Below are positions 13,101 to 28,100 of a stretch of 64,000 nucleotides of DNA, one piece after another. The stretch lies in assembly GCA_961205875.1 (NCBI GenBank), contig OY540812.1, positions 22,391,098 through 22,455,097 of the forward strand. The letters are read 5' to 3'. A model generated the notes under the pieces. The model did no database searches. It worked only from the letters and a program-made list of their open reading frames with translations, and was not told the DNA's origin. How positions within the stretch are numbered: position 1 is the first letter of the stretch; every line of letters starts with the position of its first letter. Position numbers and translations under genes: made by a program. This DNA is from Sialis fuliginosa. Its lineage: Eukaryota > Arthropoda > Insecta > Megaloptera > Sialidae.

Positions 13101-16100
13101 AAGTTCCTGAAACCTTAAAAAAGAGGGGCAGTCTATGAAGTTCCCTTGTAATTTTTGAATAAATATTATATGAGTATAGTACATGGGCGTAGCCAGGATT
13201 TTGTTCAGGGGGGGGCAAAAATTTTTTTTTTTGAAACCGATTTGTCGGCGTGTTTTGCCTAGTACCCCGAGATAATAAGAGAGGGGTGAGCAAAAAAAGC
13301 TCTCACATTATTATGGTAACCTTACCTAAAAAATTTTATAAAATTTTTTTTAATAAAAATATTTCAATGGAACTCAAATTTTTGTCGTCTGGGACCTCGA
13401 AATGTGTAAGAACGACTCTGACAAATGGCCATTAATGTAAACAAAATTTGGTAAATCCTTTTTTTCTTAAATTAAATTCTATCGTTTCGTTGCAACTTGA
13501 AACTTTGGCTCTTGAAAATCCGTGATTTTCATTAACTTTATAAATCAATTTTTTGGTGTGTTCTCTTGATTATTATCGAGGAATTATAAAAGAGCCATGA
13601 AAAAATTAACATTTTCATTATTTATTATATATCTAGATAGGTGCGCAAAAAGTAACAATGAAAAGTCATTCTTTTTTTCATTTCTTCTTTTATTTTCGCC
13701 ACATTTTTTTCAATCAATTAATTAATGTATGTGCATATCTTTTTGAAGACAAAATCCTCTACAAAAATGTACTCTACGTTGCTATTTTGGTGTTTTTATT
13801 TTTATTTATAATTTTTTTATTTAATGTAAAAAATCGATATAATTTGAATTGATAATATTGAAATATCAAAAAGACTTCTTTTTTTTGTATAAAAAGGATA
13901 AAAAGGCAATGACATGAATTGTTTACCCGCTTTAACAAGAGATTGCAATAAAAAAAAACAATGATATTTAAATTTTCGAATCTAAAAATGTCAATATTTA
14001 GCCAATGAACTGATTTATTTGTTACTCTTAGTTCACGAGCTAGGGGGAGGGGCAAGCGTCCCCCCTTGCCCATGCTTTGTGGGTAGTTATTTTAACACAA
14101 AACACAGTTTTCACTGTTGCTAACACTGCGACCTTTGCCTTTAGGTGTTTTTATTTTATTTTTAATTTTCCCTGATATTTTAGTTTACATGTAAAAGTAA
14201 AAGATTGTGTTTAAAAAAACTTTGATATTTGATTTTCTGGATCCAAAATATAAATTTATGTTCAAAAATCAAATGGACATCATAGAAGTCTAGAAATATC
14301 CCTGTTTGAACAAAAATACTGATTTACTTATTACTTTTTGTCCACAAGCTAGGGGGGGGGCAAGCGCCCCCCCCCTGCCCCACCCTGGCTACGCCCATGG
14401 TATAGTATATAAACTATGTACTGATCAATATATGCATAATATTTTATAAATATGTATGTGTGAAGCAGCCCTAAATGCGCGGTAGCACAGTATAGATGAT
14501 GTTTTTCTGTACCTACATTGTATGTTCATTCCGTATAAACACTGTGTTGTAGGTTAACGGCAGCAGAATTATTCTGTGTTTAAATTCATTATAAACATGT
14601 TAATACGTGAGGATCTAGTAAATATTTTTGTGTTAATTTTAAATATACAAAGTAATACATAGTCATCAAAATTATTTAATGACAGTAGCATGTTGACAGA
14701 TGGTCCATGTGATACATTTTAATTTAAATTTTTGTCATTTCTAATTATAAAAATTTAATTTTTTTTTTGAAAATTGATATCATTTTATTTTTTTTAAAGA
14801 AACCTATCCTATATACCAGACAGATAAAAACGTCATTTGTATTGCGATATTATACTAATGCCCGGTATTATAAAGGACCTAACAAAATTTGTTAACTAGC
14901 AATTACATTCAAATAGGGTATTAATACTGTACTAGTATCTATGGATTAGTTATGGAATTTAGAGCAGTGACACTTCAACTAATTGTAACACAGTTGGCAT
15001 CTTTGACCGTACAAAATAATTTTCATAACATCACCACTGTTTTAATACCGTTTGTATTTACCTTCAACGCGTGCGCGAAACTTGTCAAAGTCATCAACAA
15101 ACTCCAAAAGAACTATCATATAAGTTTGATATCTCAGTTGAAAGTGTTTGTTAGCTAACAAATTTGTTAGGTCCTTTATGATACCGGACATAATTCTATA
15201 CAAATTAGGAATAAACGATTTCAAATTGAGACTAACGACTAACCAATTTCAAATTGGGAATAATCAACTTCAAATTGATTGATTAAAAAACTAATGTTAA
15301 AAGGATTTAGGCATTGAAATAGGTACCACAGTGGTGAATATGAATCAAACTGACAATGAGTTTCGTTTACAACGGTTAAAATTTAGTGGCGTACGGTTTC
15401 TCAGGCCTTGAAAGTTTTATTATTACTATAACTTTATGTAGAAAGGGGGGTATATTGTTACTAATTAGAAACTTTCCTAGAATTATGTTTACCTCCAATT
15501 TCACCAAAGTCGGTTATTTCTAACAGTCTTGTAAATCTCCATTTGGACCAATTAGAGCCCAGCATTTGCTATTTAACAGATGTGTACCAAGCTATCGTCA
15601 ACACAAACAACTGGTATCATAGATTGGTGAAATTGGGCATTAATGTGTATACTGTCTCATATTGTGTTAAAAGAAAGATGATTTTTAATTGTTTTTTTGT
15701 TTTTATTCAATTGGTATATAAATAAACTATATACAACAAAAAGTTGTATTAATATAAGGTAAACTTCATTTTAATATCTAAGATAGAAGCCTCGATAATG
15801 GGTTCGTTTTTAGACCCAAAAGATACACATACATCTTTGTATAAATACATATGAATGCATTTAGAGGGAGGTCATATTGACATGCCCGGCCAGAACTATT
15901 TCTATTATTTATTTAGTTCGGCAGCGGTGCATTATCAGTAGCGTAGCGCGTTGGAAGGGAAGGGGTGAGGGGGGGGGGGGTACAGAGTACAGAGTCACCG
16001 CGCGCGTCAGTTATTGTGTTATTTGTTTTGCTTTTCACTCACGAGGTGTTGAAATCCGATGTTAATTTGTGTACCTAGATATAGATCCTAGTCGCCATGA

Positions 16101-19100
16101 CTCGAGTACATTAGGTATATTGACATTCTTGAAATTAGTTAATAGGTTTTTAATATTCCCGATAATCGTTCTGGCACGTAGACATATTACATAATTTATT
16201 ATTTCAAATATAGCTAATGTAGTTTAATATAAAATGAATTAAAAGTGTCGAGAATTTTAAAAGGCATATTTTACTGATTAAAAACAAGTCTAATCAATGA
16301 GTCTGCAAATCAAACCCTTCCAAAGAGATAAGTGATTCCCAACTTCGTCAAGGTTAATTAATAGTTATTATAGGTATTTATTGATGACAGCTTTATTAAG
16401 TTTGTTATAAAAAATATTAACTAAATGAATAAATTAATTAAAACCCGATATTAATTTTTACCGAGGTTGAAAAGGTGATTCAATTTTAAGATTAAACAAC
16501 TTCATGTAATTGAGTTGAGACTGAATGAAATTGAATTGAAGCTGAATTTAAGTTGGATTCTGAATGAAATTGATACAGTCGTAAAACAATCGAAAGCATG
16601 CTGTTTTTTTTGTAATTTATTACTTATTTATAAGAAATTCTGTTGGTTTTCACAGCCAAATTCGAGAACTTTAGATTTGATTGTAAATTTGAAAAATGCA
16701 TCAAAAAAAGGAAAAAAGTAGGTTCTTACGAATTCGTTGCAATATTAATATAATAGCAAATATTTGCATATTTGCATATATCTGAATTAACATTAAAATT
16801 CTCTATATAGGTAATTTGCAATGTTTGAAATAACAATGCTCTACGTACTCTCTTAAACTGAATCAGTGAGAATTCCACTGTTTCCTTCAGTGAACATAAA
16901 AGTTACTGGAAATAAGTGGTATAAACCATTTCATAGTGATAATCAGTGACTATTCACTGATTCAGTTTTTGAGAGTACCGAAGAGAACTTCTACACCTGT
17001 AAGTCAACAAAAAAGAAAATATAATAAAATTAAAAAAAATTAAAATATGATGTTGTTAAATTGATTTCTTTTTGGGATTTTTTTTAGATTCAGATATACT
17101 CGTATATGTACATAATTGTACAATTATTGCAACAATATTAATTTATTTGAATCGTTACTATGTTGTTAAAACGTAGGTATTATTTAATAACTACCATACA
17201 ATTAATTTAATGAATTAATTAATATCGATTAAATACATTCTACAACATTCAAATCGTGAAATATCAACTGAGAAAACGTGATATTTGTTTTATAAATTTA
17301 CATATTATAACAATAATAATGTGGGATTCCTCAATAACATTCTTGACGTTTTTCTAAAAAGTTTAATTAAACAATAAAATTTTGAATAAAATATTCGTTG
17401 AAGCAATAATAATGTATACAGTATATTAGTTGGAGTTTTTATTAATTTGAATAATTTGGAAAATACGTGGTTTTTACCAATATTATAGATATTTATGTCC
17501 GGTATTATAAAGGAGTTAGCAAAATTTGCTAGCTAGCTAGCAATTACTTTCAAATGGGGTATTAATTCTCTACTAGTATCTATGGATTAGTTATGGAATT
17601 TAGAGCAGTTGACACTTCAACTAATTGTAACACAGTTGGTATCTTTCACCATACAAAATAATTATCATAACATCACCACTGTTTTAATACATTGGTATTT
17701 ACCTACAACGCGTGCACAAAACTTGTCAAAGTCTTCAAGAAACTCCAAAAGAATTGTCATATAAGTTTGATATCTAATTTGAAAGTGCTTGCTAGCTACT
17801 TTATAATACCGGACATTAGAGTTTTATATCGAGACAAGTCTTTCCTCGATCTTGTAAATGAAATTTATGAGACAAGAATCGATTAGATGTCATCTTAAAT
17901 TTTGATCCGAATAGATCAAGACGATAAAGGGTCGATCCAGACTATCGAGCCGGTCTCGGTTCAGTCAAATATTCAGTATAGTAATACTGTATCGGAGCGT
18001 GATAGAACTGGGACCTGAGCGATACCTATGTATATTGTGAATGATTTCATTGTTTATTATTTATTTATATTTGATTGAAGCGAGACTGGCTTAATAATCT
18101 CGATCGTTCCTTAAACCTTTGTAGGTTTTGGGTTATGTAACTTTATATAAATAATAATTATACATGCCTATATTTAATACGCAATTTCAGCGATCAAATA
18201 GTTCATATAAAACCTTTGTACTTTAGGACTTCCCCGAATTGCAAATTTATGTTTTCCTATACAATAGAAATATATTTATTTAAATAATTTCGTCATCATT
18301 ATTTCCAAGGTATATTTTTAGTAAATTTATCTATTTTGCAATTTTTTTTATCAAGTGCTAGTCAAGTATTAGTGCCCTGTATCATATAGTTTTTCAATCT
18401 ATTCGATATCGTATTCCTATACTGAATATTTGATTGGACCAAGACCGGATTGATAGTCTGGATCGACCCTAAAAACGACATTACTGCATGATTTTTATTT
18501 CGTAAAACTATGCATTCCATTTTGGCGTAGTCAAAGGTTTGAAATGCACTTTTTTAATATTTCTTAATTTCTGAAAAAGAACAAGTTTATGACGATATTG
18601 TAAAAAAATATTGTAAAAACCACTACTAGAATTCGTGGTTATTCCAGAAATCAATATAATTGTTATTCAATTCAAAGTAATTTTACACAAAACCTTTTTC
18701 TTTCTTCTACAAGATATCTAGAATTGCACAATCATGCAGAAAAACCAATCGCCTTGAAAATGACAGCGTCTATTTATTGTATCCGTCTTAATGAAAATTC
18801 CTCTTTTCCAGTAAAAATGCAAAACTGCAATTAAGGGTAATTGTAATAGAAAACATGTGCAGTGATATTATAGTATTGTAAGTAGGGTTTCCATCAGTTA
18901 TTATAATTGGAACGGCATTTATGTGTATTATTAAATGTGTCAATGACGAAAATAATTATCCTACAAAGATGCAGATCTGTGATAGAAATATGTATCTGAT
19001 TAATATAGAAAACAACACAATTTGTAAAGAATTTTATGTAGAATTTATTTCAATCGTCTTTATCAAACATCTTATACCGTATTGGCGTCAAACTCATATA

Positions 19101-22100
19101 TGAACACCAACCACTTTTAGTCTAAAATAGTCTACGGACCGCAGCCCCTTCGCCCCTTCTCTCTCAAAAAAATTACCAGTAAAAAAGGTCTTTTATGTAG
19201 GTATTTCAAAAATAATTCATTAAATTTATTTAATGAATTTACAAAAATTAATTAAAAAAACATCTACCAAGTAAATGCACAGTGCTTCCTCATACTAAAT
19301 TCACCGAAAGTAGTTAATTATCGAACAATATTAATAAACACCGATAAAGTATTTAGATGAACTGCCTGCCATTGGTTAACCATTTAATTTTTATACAATT
19401 TTATTAAAAAAATATGTATTCGGCATTTTTCTTTTGATACGCGCATTGACAATTTCAATCTAAATCTAAATTTTTCTGTTATGCAAACGTTTAATATGTC
19501 AAAGTAAATAGCTATTTAAAAAACAAATGACGATACATATATTACATATACATATATACATATATTATAATAAATTGAATGCTCTACAAAAAAGATTCTA
19601 TAAAATTTTCACGTAACATGTGTCGTTCTTGAGATATCTTCGAAAAATAAACATTGGGATGTTACCCCTCCCCTTTACACACGATTTTTATGATTTTGAA
19701 ATGGGGCATCCCTAAGCCAGACCCAACCAATCAACTAAGTTTCATTAATATTGGTTCAGTGGTTCATGAGTTATGCGTGTGACAAGGATTCAGGGGACAG
19801 ACAGACAGACACGGAAAGAAAAGTGTTTGTCTTGACCTGAAACGGGTTTTTTCTACATTTTAAAGCGATCACAAAGCTTCTCGTATCTTTGATATGGCGA
19901 GGATAAGCAAAACTACATTTATTTTAGGCATTATTATAAAATGCTACAAAAAAATTTACAATTAAAAAAATTAATATTTTATTTAGGCATCTTTTGGGAG
20001 AAACTATATTTTATATTCCTTTAATTTGTAATGTCTTTGGGCTGCGGGTACGGGCCGCATTCTATGGTCTTACATACGTATTTGACACCACTGTGTTTCG
20101 ATGACAAAAATAGAATAAACTGAAAATAAAATTAATTAACGAGAGGAAAAATTAAAATAAGTGTTACATTTCCTGGAATATATCATTGGAAGGGTTATTT
20201 TGAGAATTAATTGAATTAGGTAATAGAACTAATATTATATTTAACTACCTATATCTTTTCCAGGTCTTTCAACTGTTGATAAAATAAAATTCTATAAATA
20301 TTTTAACTAAATAAATTCAAATATGTGAAACGTAAACATAGACTATACTAATCAGTGAAAATAAATATTCAGGGCCTAAAAGACATTTTGAGCAATATCA
20401 TTAGAATACAAGAATGACAGCAACACGTCAATTTAAATCGATTTGTTTTAGATAAAATTCCTGTAGTTTGTAAAAAAACATAAACTATGAACGTCAATAA
20501 ACTTTATTTAAGATATAGGAACATTTTTTTGATTAGATTATGCTTATTTTTTTATAAAACATTTTGATATTTGTGATATTGTTTGTTATTCATCGTTAAC
20601 CTCATTCTACAATTCTGTCTGCCATCCTTTGTCTAGCGGCCTAAGAGGCCGGCATCAATTTGTCGAAAATTTAAGACAATTAAATGTAGGAAATCAAACT
20701 ATCATTAATTAAAACTTAAATTTTTTTCTTGAACCGAGAGACATTCAAGACATACCGATGAACAGGATTCTACTCTTCGCGGAAGTAACGGACCTGTTCA
20801 AAGAGTGATGCCTTAGTAACCTCAAGGGGGCACAATGGGCCCTAGCGGCCTAAATGCAGGAGCCTCGCTCCACCCCCCTTTATCTATCTTAAATTTCTGG
20901 ATTGTAGGTAGTTTATTTGATTTTCATTAAATAAAAGTGTATTCAACAACAATTGGAGTTAAAACTTTATTGCAATTGATTTTAAATTTAACTATTTACA
21001 ATTGGCTTTACATTTTTTTTAAAGAAAAGTAACTGCGATATGAGTGCTGATTATCTTCTTATAATCTTGTCATTATTATACATTCAGGATGTCCAAGATA
21101 GCGAAAATGCATGTTTCGGTCACCTGAATATTTGTAAGAACACTAAAACCGAAATGAATGACACATTCATTCCTAGTCTTATGTTATAAAAAGCAACACG
21201 AATTCATCATGATCAAAATTAAATCATTACATCAACTTTAAACAAAAATAAATTAATATACAAACACATATGCATATGAACATACAATGGCGTCGCTAGA
21301 GGGGTGACACCCGGTACGGATATCGATTGTGGCACCCCCCCCCCCCCAATCAATATGTTTTATTTTTTGCATATTAGGTGGATGTCACCACCTGTGAATT
21401 TTTAACGACAGAAAAATATAAGTGGGTTCTATTTTTTTTAATAAATTGGACGGTTATCACCCCTTTCTAGACTTTTAGTGACAAAAAAAAGTCAATTGGC
21501 TCAATTTCTTACACATTTTACCCCCAGGAAGCTTTAAATAACCAAAATGGAGGTAAGTATGCACTATTTTTTTAACATAATGAGATGGATGACACCCTCA
21601 AAGAAATAACACTCGTAAACTCATTTCCTCCCCCTCTAGTGACGCCACTGCAAACATACATTCAAATACAAAAATGTATCAAAAACACTTTATATTTCCT
21701 ACATACACCATAAATTTAAAAAGCGGTTTTTGTTCTTTATCAAAGCAAACTAAAAGTAGCCGGTCTATTTTTGTGAATAGACACACAATAGGATATAAGC
21801 AATTGTAAAAATGAACGGAAATTATCCAGCTGAAAAATTAGTGTCGTCTCTATGATATTTATTGTATCTAAATTAAACGACCAATTCTTCATCCCACCCG
21901 GTACAATGGCCCTCACAATTAGTGGACCCGATATTAGCCGATTGCGTGATCTCGACAAATCTGCAACAATTATCACTGATTCGATCACCCACATTATATT
22001 TATATACAGGATGTTTCAATAGAAAGTACCGTTATGAATTTATTCAAACTTAAAAACTACCTGATATTTATTATATAGATCGATAATATTTACAGAAACC

Positions 22101-25100
22101 GATGACTTTTTGATATAGCTAGTAACGATTAATTATTGGTTTTTGCCTTCAATATATTCAATATAGGTATTATCTGCTACTGACTGCTACTAATAGCGTT
22201 TCTATGGAGTATAACATATCATCCGTATTTAATAACATTGAACAGATTTTAGAAGTTGACGCACTGCGACATACTGTTTTTGTAAGATGCCAAGGCTTAA
22301 GATTTTTTATGTTTGTAAACAAAGGCTCAATCTACAAGAAATGTTTATTTTCCATCTCCACTAAAAACTCATCTTTTGAGGATTACAACAAAGGTAGTTA
22401 ATTATTGAACAATTTAAATAAAAACCGATAGTGTTCAGATAAATTGCTTAGCATTAGTAAATCATTTAATTTTTATTCAATTTTACTAAAAAAATATTAG
22501 TTCGAAAAATTTTTTAAGACGCACCTGATTATTTTGCTTCCTCGCAATATCGAAGATACGAGAAGCTAAGTGATCGTTTCAGATTGAGACAAAAAAAACA
22601 TCTGCCAAGTAAATGCACAGTGCTTCCTCGTGCTAAATTCACTAAAACCGATAGTGTTCAGATAAATTGCCTGGCATTGGTTAACCATTTAATTTTTATA
22701 CAAATTTTACTAAAAAATCTTAGTTCGAATTTTTTCTTAAAACGCACCTGAATATTTTTTCATATATTTTTAATTTTTTGACAATTTCAATCGAAATCTA
22801 AATTTATGCAAATGTCAAAATGACATTTAAAACGTCAAAGTGACATTTAAAACGCCAAAGTGACATTTAAAACGTCAAAATGACACTTAATATATCCAAT
22901 CAAATATCAATTTAGAAAAACAAAACACGAATTTTTAAAATTAATTTAGATATATCTTTGTAAGGGAATATTTTACAACAAACGTAGTAGACCCATATTA
23001 TAGGAAATTTAATTCTCTACAAAAAATATTCTACAAAATTTTCTCGTAACATGTGTCGTTCTTGAGATATCTTGAAAAAATAAATATTTTGGAGTGTCAC
23101 CCCTCCCCCTTACACACGATTTTGATGATTTTGAAATGGGACCGTCCTCAAACCAAACCCAACCATCCGACCAAGTTTCAATAATATCGGTTCAGTGGTT
23201 CATGAGTTATGCGTGTGACAAGGATTCAGGAGACAGACGGACGGACGGACGGACGGACGGACGGACACACGGACAGACAGACAGACACGGAACGAAAAGT
23301 GTTTGTCTTGACGTGAAACGGATAAATAAATTTAAAATTTTGAAATTGGAGAACTTTTTTTTTGTCTCAATCTGAAACGATCACATAGCTTCTCGTATCT
23401 TCGATATTGCGAGGAAGCAAAAGTTCTCCAATTTCAAAATTTTAAATTTATTTATCCGTTTCACGTCAAGACAAACACTTTTCCGTCCGTCTGTCCCCTG
23501 AATCCTTGTCACACGCATAACTCATGAACCACTGAACCGATATTATTGAAACTTGGTCGGATGGTTGGGTCTGGTTTGAGGACGGTCCCATTTCAAAATC
23601 ATTAAAATCGTGTGTAAGGGGGAGGGGTGACACCCCAAAATATTTATTTTTTCAAGATATCTCAAGAACGACACATGTTACGAGAAAATTTTATAGAATA
23701 TTTTTTGTAGAGAATTAAATTTCCTATAATATGGGTCTACTACGTTTGTTGTAAAATATTCCCTTACAAAGATTTACCTAAATTAATTTTAAAAATTCGT
23801 GTTTTGTTTTTCTAAATTGATATTTGATTGGATATATTAAGTGTCATTTTGACGTTTTAAATGTCACTTTGGCGTTTTAAATGTCACTTTGACGTTTTAA
23901 ATGTCATTTTGACATTTGCATTAAGTTAGATTTAGATTGAAATTGTCAAAAAATTAAAAATATATGAAAAAATATTCAGGTGCGTTTTAAGAAAAAATTC
24001 GAACTAAGATTTTTTAGTAAAATTTGTATAAAAATTAAATGGTTAACCAATGCCAGGCAATTTATCTGAACACTATCGGTTTTAGTGAATTTAGCACGAG
24101 GAAGCACTGTGCATTTACTTGGCAGATGTTTTTTCGTATATTTTTAATTTTTTGATAATTTCAATCTAAATCTAAATTTATGCAAACGTCAAAATAACAT
24201 TTAATATGTCAAAGTAAATATAAAAAAAAACATGATCTTTTAAAGCAAATTGAGATAAATCTTTATAAGGGAATATTTTACAACAAATATTGTAGATCTA
24301 TATTATAGGAAATTGAATGCTCTACAAAAAAGACCCTATACAATTTTTATGTAACATGTATCGTTCTTGAAATATCTGGAAAAAATTAATATTTTGGGAT
24401 GTCAACCCTCTCCCTTACACGCGATTTTGACGATTTTGAAATGGAACCATCCTCAAGCTAGAACCAACCATCCAAATTAATTAATATCGGTTCAATGGTT
24501 CATGAGTTATGCGTGTAACAAGGATTCAGAGGACAGACACGGATCGAAAAGTGTTTGTATTGACCTGAAACGGAAAGATCAAGTTAAAATTTTGAAATCG
24601 GAGAACAATTTTTTTGTCTCATTCTAAAACGATCACAAAGCTTCTCGTATCTTCAATATTGCGAGGAAGCAAAAATCAGTTTTTATAAGTATAAATATTC
24701 TTAATTATAGAATAATCTCTTAAATAAAGACAAACCACTTTGAAACTATCCTATATATCTGCGAACATTATGTACATCTACCCACACGTTACACACTAAT
24801 TTATACCAGAATATATTTTGTCACATTTGATTCGAGTCCATTGTTACCTCGGCATTGTTATACATAGATGCATACATGTGTGTTATTACGTAACCTATAA
24901 CACGACTTTGGTACCGCTGTCTGGTTCAAACTCGTGCCCATTGTTTGTTCTTCTTTATGTAACACAATACGCACACACACACGCACACGGAGCAATTGAC
25001 CTTAGAAATAGTGATAAAGAGGTTTTTAAAACAACTTGTCGATAATGTTATTATTGTGTATGAAAAACCACTTGGAATTGAACGGATATAATATGATATC

Positions 25101-28100
25101 GTGTATGGTTTCTTTCATAATTGGTTCCATTTTTTCATGGACGTTGAGGAGTTTTTAAATTGATGTATTTTAACTGCAAGAGAAGACTTATTAAATGAAT
25201 AACAATATTTTTTTAAACTTTTAAGTGCTCTCAACCCAACTTCAAATAAAATAATTCGAATATACAGGGTGTCAAAAATGTTTCAGGGCGGTCGAATATT
25301 TCGAAAAACTAAAAAATACGTGTTCAATATTTTTGAAAAAACTATTCAACTTCACCAAGCTTTGATATCTTAAATGGAAACTTCCATGTTTTATTGCAGA
25401 TTCGGATTTTGTGTCAAAAAATACAGACAAAAGTTCCGTATTTTTTGACGCAAAATCCAAATCTGCAATAAAAAATGGGGGTTTCCATTTAAGATATCAA
25501 AGTTGCCTCCACCCCCACCTCCTATGGATAGGCGTGGGGGGTCGAATTTGGTGTAGTTGAAATTTTACTACTTCCTTACAATTATACAATTCTTAATGAT
25601 ACCCAATATGGCGAATCCAAGATGTCGTGTCAACAAAACCAAAACTAATATCATCTTGGAATCGTCTAAAAAAATGTATCGAAATCAGTTGATGCATTTG
25701 AGAGCTACATGCGTATGTACAGAGACAAATAAATGTAGGTTTGAAATACAGAATCCCTTTTTTGGTCGACGGTAAATTTCTTTAACAATGATCATTTGAT
25801 TATCGTTTTTAAAAATTATTTGAGGAATTATTATTAATTACATCTTGATTTTTTAATTCAATTAATTAAATGTATTAATTTTTTTTTAAATATAGCTTAC
25901 ATCATTAACTTTAATGTCCGGTATTATAAAGGACCTAACAAAATTTGCTAGCTAGCAATTATATTCAAATGGGGTATTAATTCTGTACTAGTATCTATGG
26001 ATTAGTTATGGAATTTAGAGCAGCGACACTTCAACTAATTGTAACACAGTTGGCATCTTTGACCGTACAAAATAATTTTCATAACATCACCACTGTTTTA
26101 ATACCGTTTGTATTTACCTACAACGCGTGCGCGAAACTTGTCAAAGTCATCAACAAACTCCAAAAGAACTGTCATATAAGTTTGATATCTCAGTTGAAAG
26201 TGCTTGCTAGCTAACAAATTTGTTAGGTCCTATATGATACCGGACATAAGAGTATCAAGTGCCCTAAGACCGTCGCGACCCCTTTTCCCTAATATAAACA
26301 AATTCAATTTGGTAAATGAACAAATAAGTTGAATAATTATGGTCAATTTATTCATGTCTCCATTAAAATTTTTCTTAATAAAATATTGTTATACATAATT
26401 ATATATTTATGTTTTATTTTTTAAACTAAAATAACGTACATTGTTTACGAATTTCTTAACAGAGTAATAATACATTTTTTTAAATTCTGGCAAAATTAGG
26501 CCGGAACCCCCTAGTCTCGTATAAAGTATATTCTTCTATCAAACCTAATTAATAATATTCATAAGAGTTAAAACAAATTTTAAGTAACAAATTACAAACA
26601 ATTCATACTGTAATAGTTCCATTAAAATCTTTTAAATGATTAATACTCGCACAATATCTATGGTTATAATCTTTCCAGATAAAATTACTATAAATTGGTC
26701 AGTCGGAATAACTATAAATAAATCCAGTTGTAAGAAAAACATGTAAATGTTGTTAATATCAAGTTCATTAACATTTAATGTTTGAATCTATTATCTCATT
26801 ATGTAGCAATACTCCAACGGTTGTATGCATTTCCTTATCAGACTAGTTCATTAAATAATACTCATCATATGTACATATTTGTACCTACATACATGTGAAT
26901 ACAGTGGCTGCATGTAACTAGAAACATTTTTCAGAATTAAAATACCTATTTTTTCTATAAATATTTTTTTAATAATGTGTAACGAAATTCAGGAAATGGT
27001 AAATTGCGTCAAAAATTAACTTCCCATGTTACTTATCCATAATTCTTCTTCTTTATGGGTTTTCTGTCAAACTGATTGTCTCCTTTTCTAAAAACTTATC
27101 CATAAAACTTTGAAATATCGATTTTTTTGGAAAACATAATAGCTTTTAATCAAATTGACTGAAGTTTTAATATGTTGTAGTTTATAATATGATGCTGATT
27201 AAAAGTTATCACTGTCATAATTACGAGGAATGAGTCGTTTAACGTACAAAATATATTACCTTTGTACATCTCTTAAAGTAATTATTATTAGATATCTCAT
27301 TTATACCGTTTTAATACCGATCATGCAATACCGAATAACTTTTGTAGTATAAATAATAAATATATACAATTTATTTTCAAAGTATGACTCAACCCCTATC
27401 CAATTTGACGGGTCAAAAAATTGTTAATGTTTGGGAATTTTTTTCATAGGTAATATAACTAGTTATTTTAGAATCGGATAAAGGATATTATATTAAGTTA
27501 TATTCAACTTATTCAATACCAATATTTATTGAAAAATATTAAAAATTTACAAAGTTATGAGCCTCGATGTAACGACCAAAAAATATTTTTTTCTCCATGG
27601 TTCCATTGATATTTCAGGATGGATTATCAGAAACAAATTTTTTTTATCAATATCTACCTATATGAATGTAGCTTTTGTTGCGCGTAGCTGTTTTTTTATT
27701 ATTTTTTTTTAATGGCGGTATTGTTAACACCTTTTTTTAATTCAAGCGGCTTTAAAAAGACTAAATATCAAATTTTCAAAAATCGGTTACGCACTGCGAT
27801 TACGAAAATTTAGAAAAAAAATTTTAATCGATTCATTAATCTTTGAGGAATCGCTGGGACCAGGTCGAAAAAAGCCACGCTCTCTACTCTGACTATATTT
27901 TTGAATATGTATATATAGATACTTTAAAAAAATGCAGAAAAAATCAATTCTTTCCGTCACAGTGGCTTCCCCTTAATATTTAAACCAAATTTGATCAAAA
28001 ATTTTGACTTAATGTAAGCAACTTTCTTTGTCAGTTTCGTTTATACAAATGACATCTGTACAAATTTATAAGGGCTTTGAAGAGATAATTAACACTATGG

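Larger units (their letters stand above)
22599..24128. repeat. Long, nearly identical inverted repeat (about 750-bp arms)
   Basis: Left arm 22599-23354 is an 850-bp-family copy in + orientation; right arm 23423-24128 is the same copy inverted; a 68-bp spacer separates them. The arms share copy-specific traits missing from other copies: a tandem run of a 20-bp unit (GTCAAAGTGACATTTAAAAC) and the same GGATAAATAAATTTAAAATT. By eye I count only two or three differences in the outer 240 bp, apart from a microsatellite difference near the inner end. No coding capacity. Confidence 0.9.

Noticed and set aside
13658-14073. Open frames on both strands inside the hAT element
   Set aside because: Phe/Ile/Lys-rich translations of AT-rich DNA without transposase motifs (no hAT dimerisation region).
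14952-15158. Open frame MEFRAVTLQLIVTQ..., repeated at 26008-26214 and partly at 17692-17886
   Set aside because: It lies wholly inside copies of the TWA-target MITE. Its recurrence comes from the shared repeat, and other copies break it.
23094-23375. Open frame MSPLPLTHDFDDFEMG..., also at 50783-50980 on -
   Set aside because: By-product of the 850-bp repeat family; the tail is translated microsatellite (RTDGRTDG).
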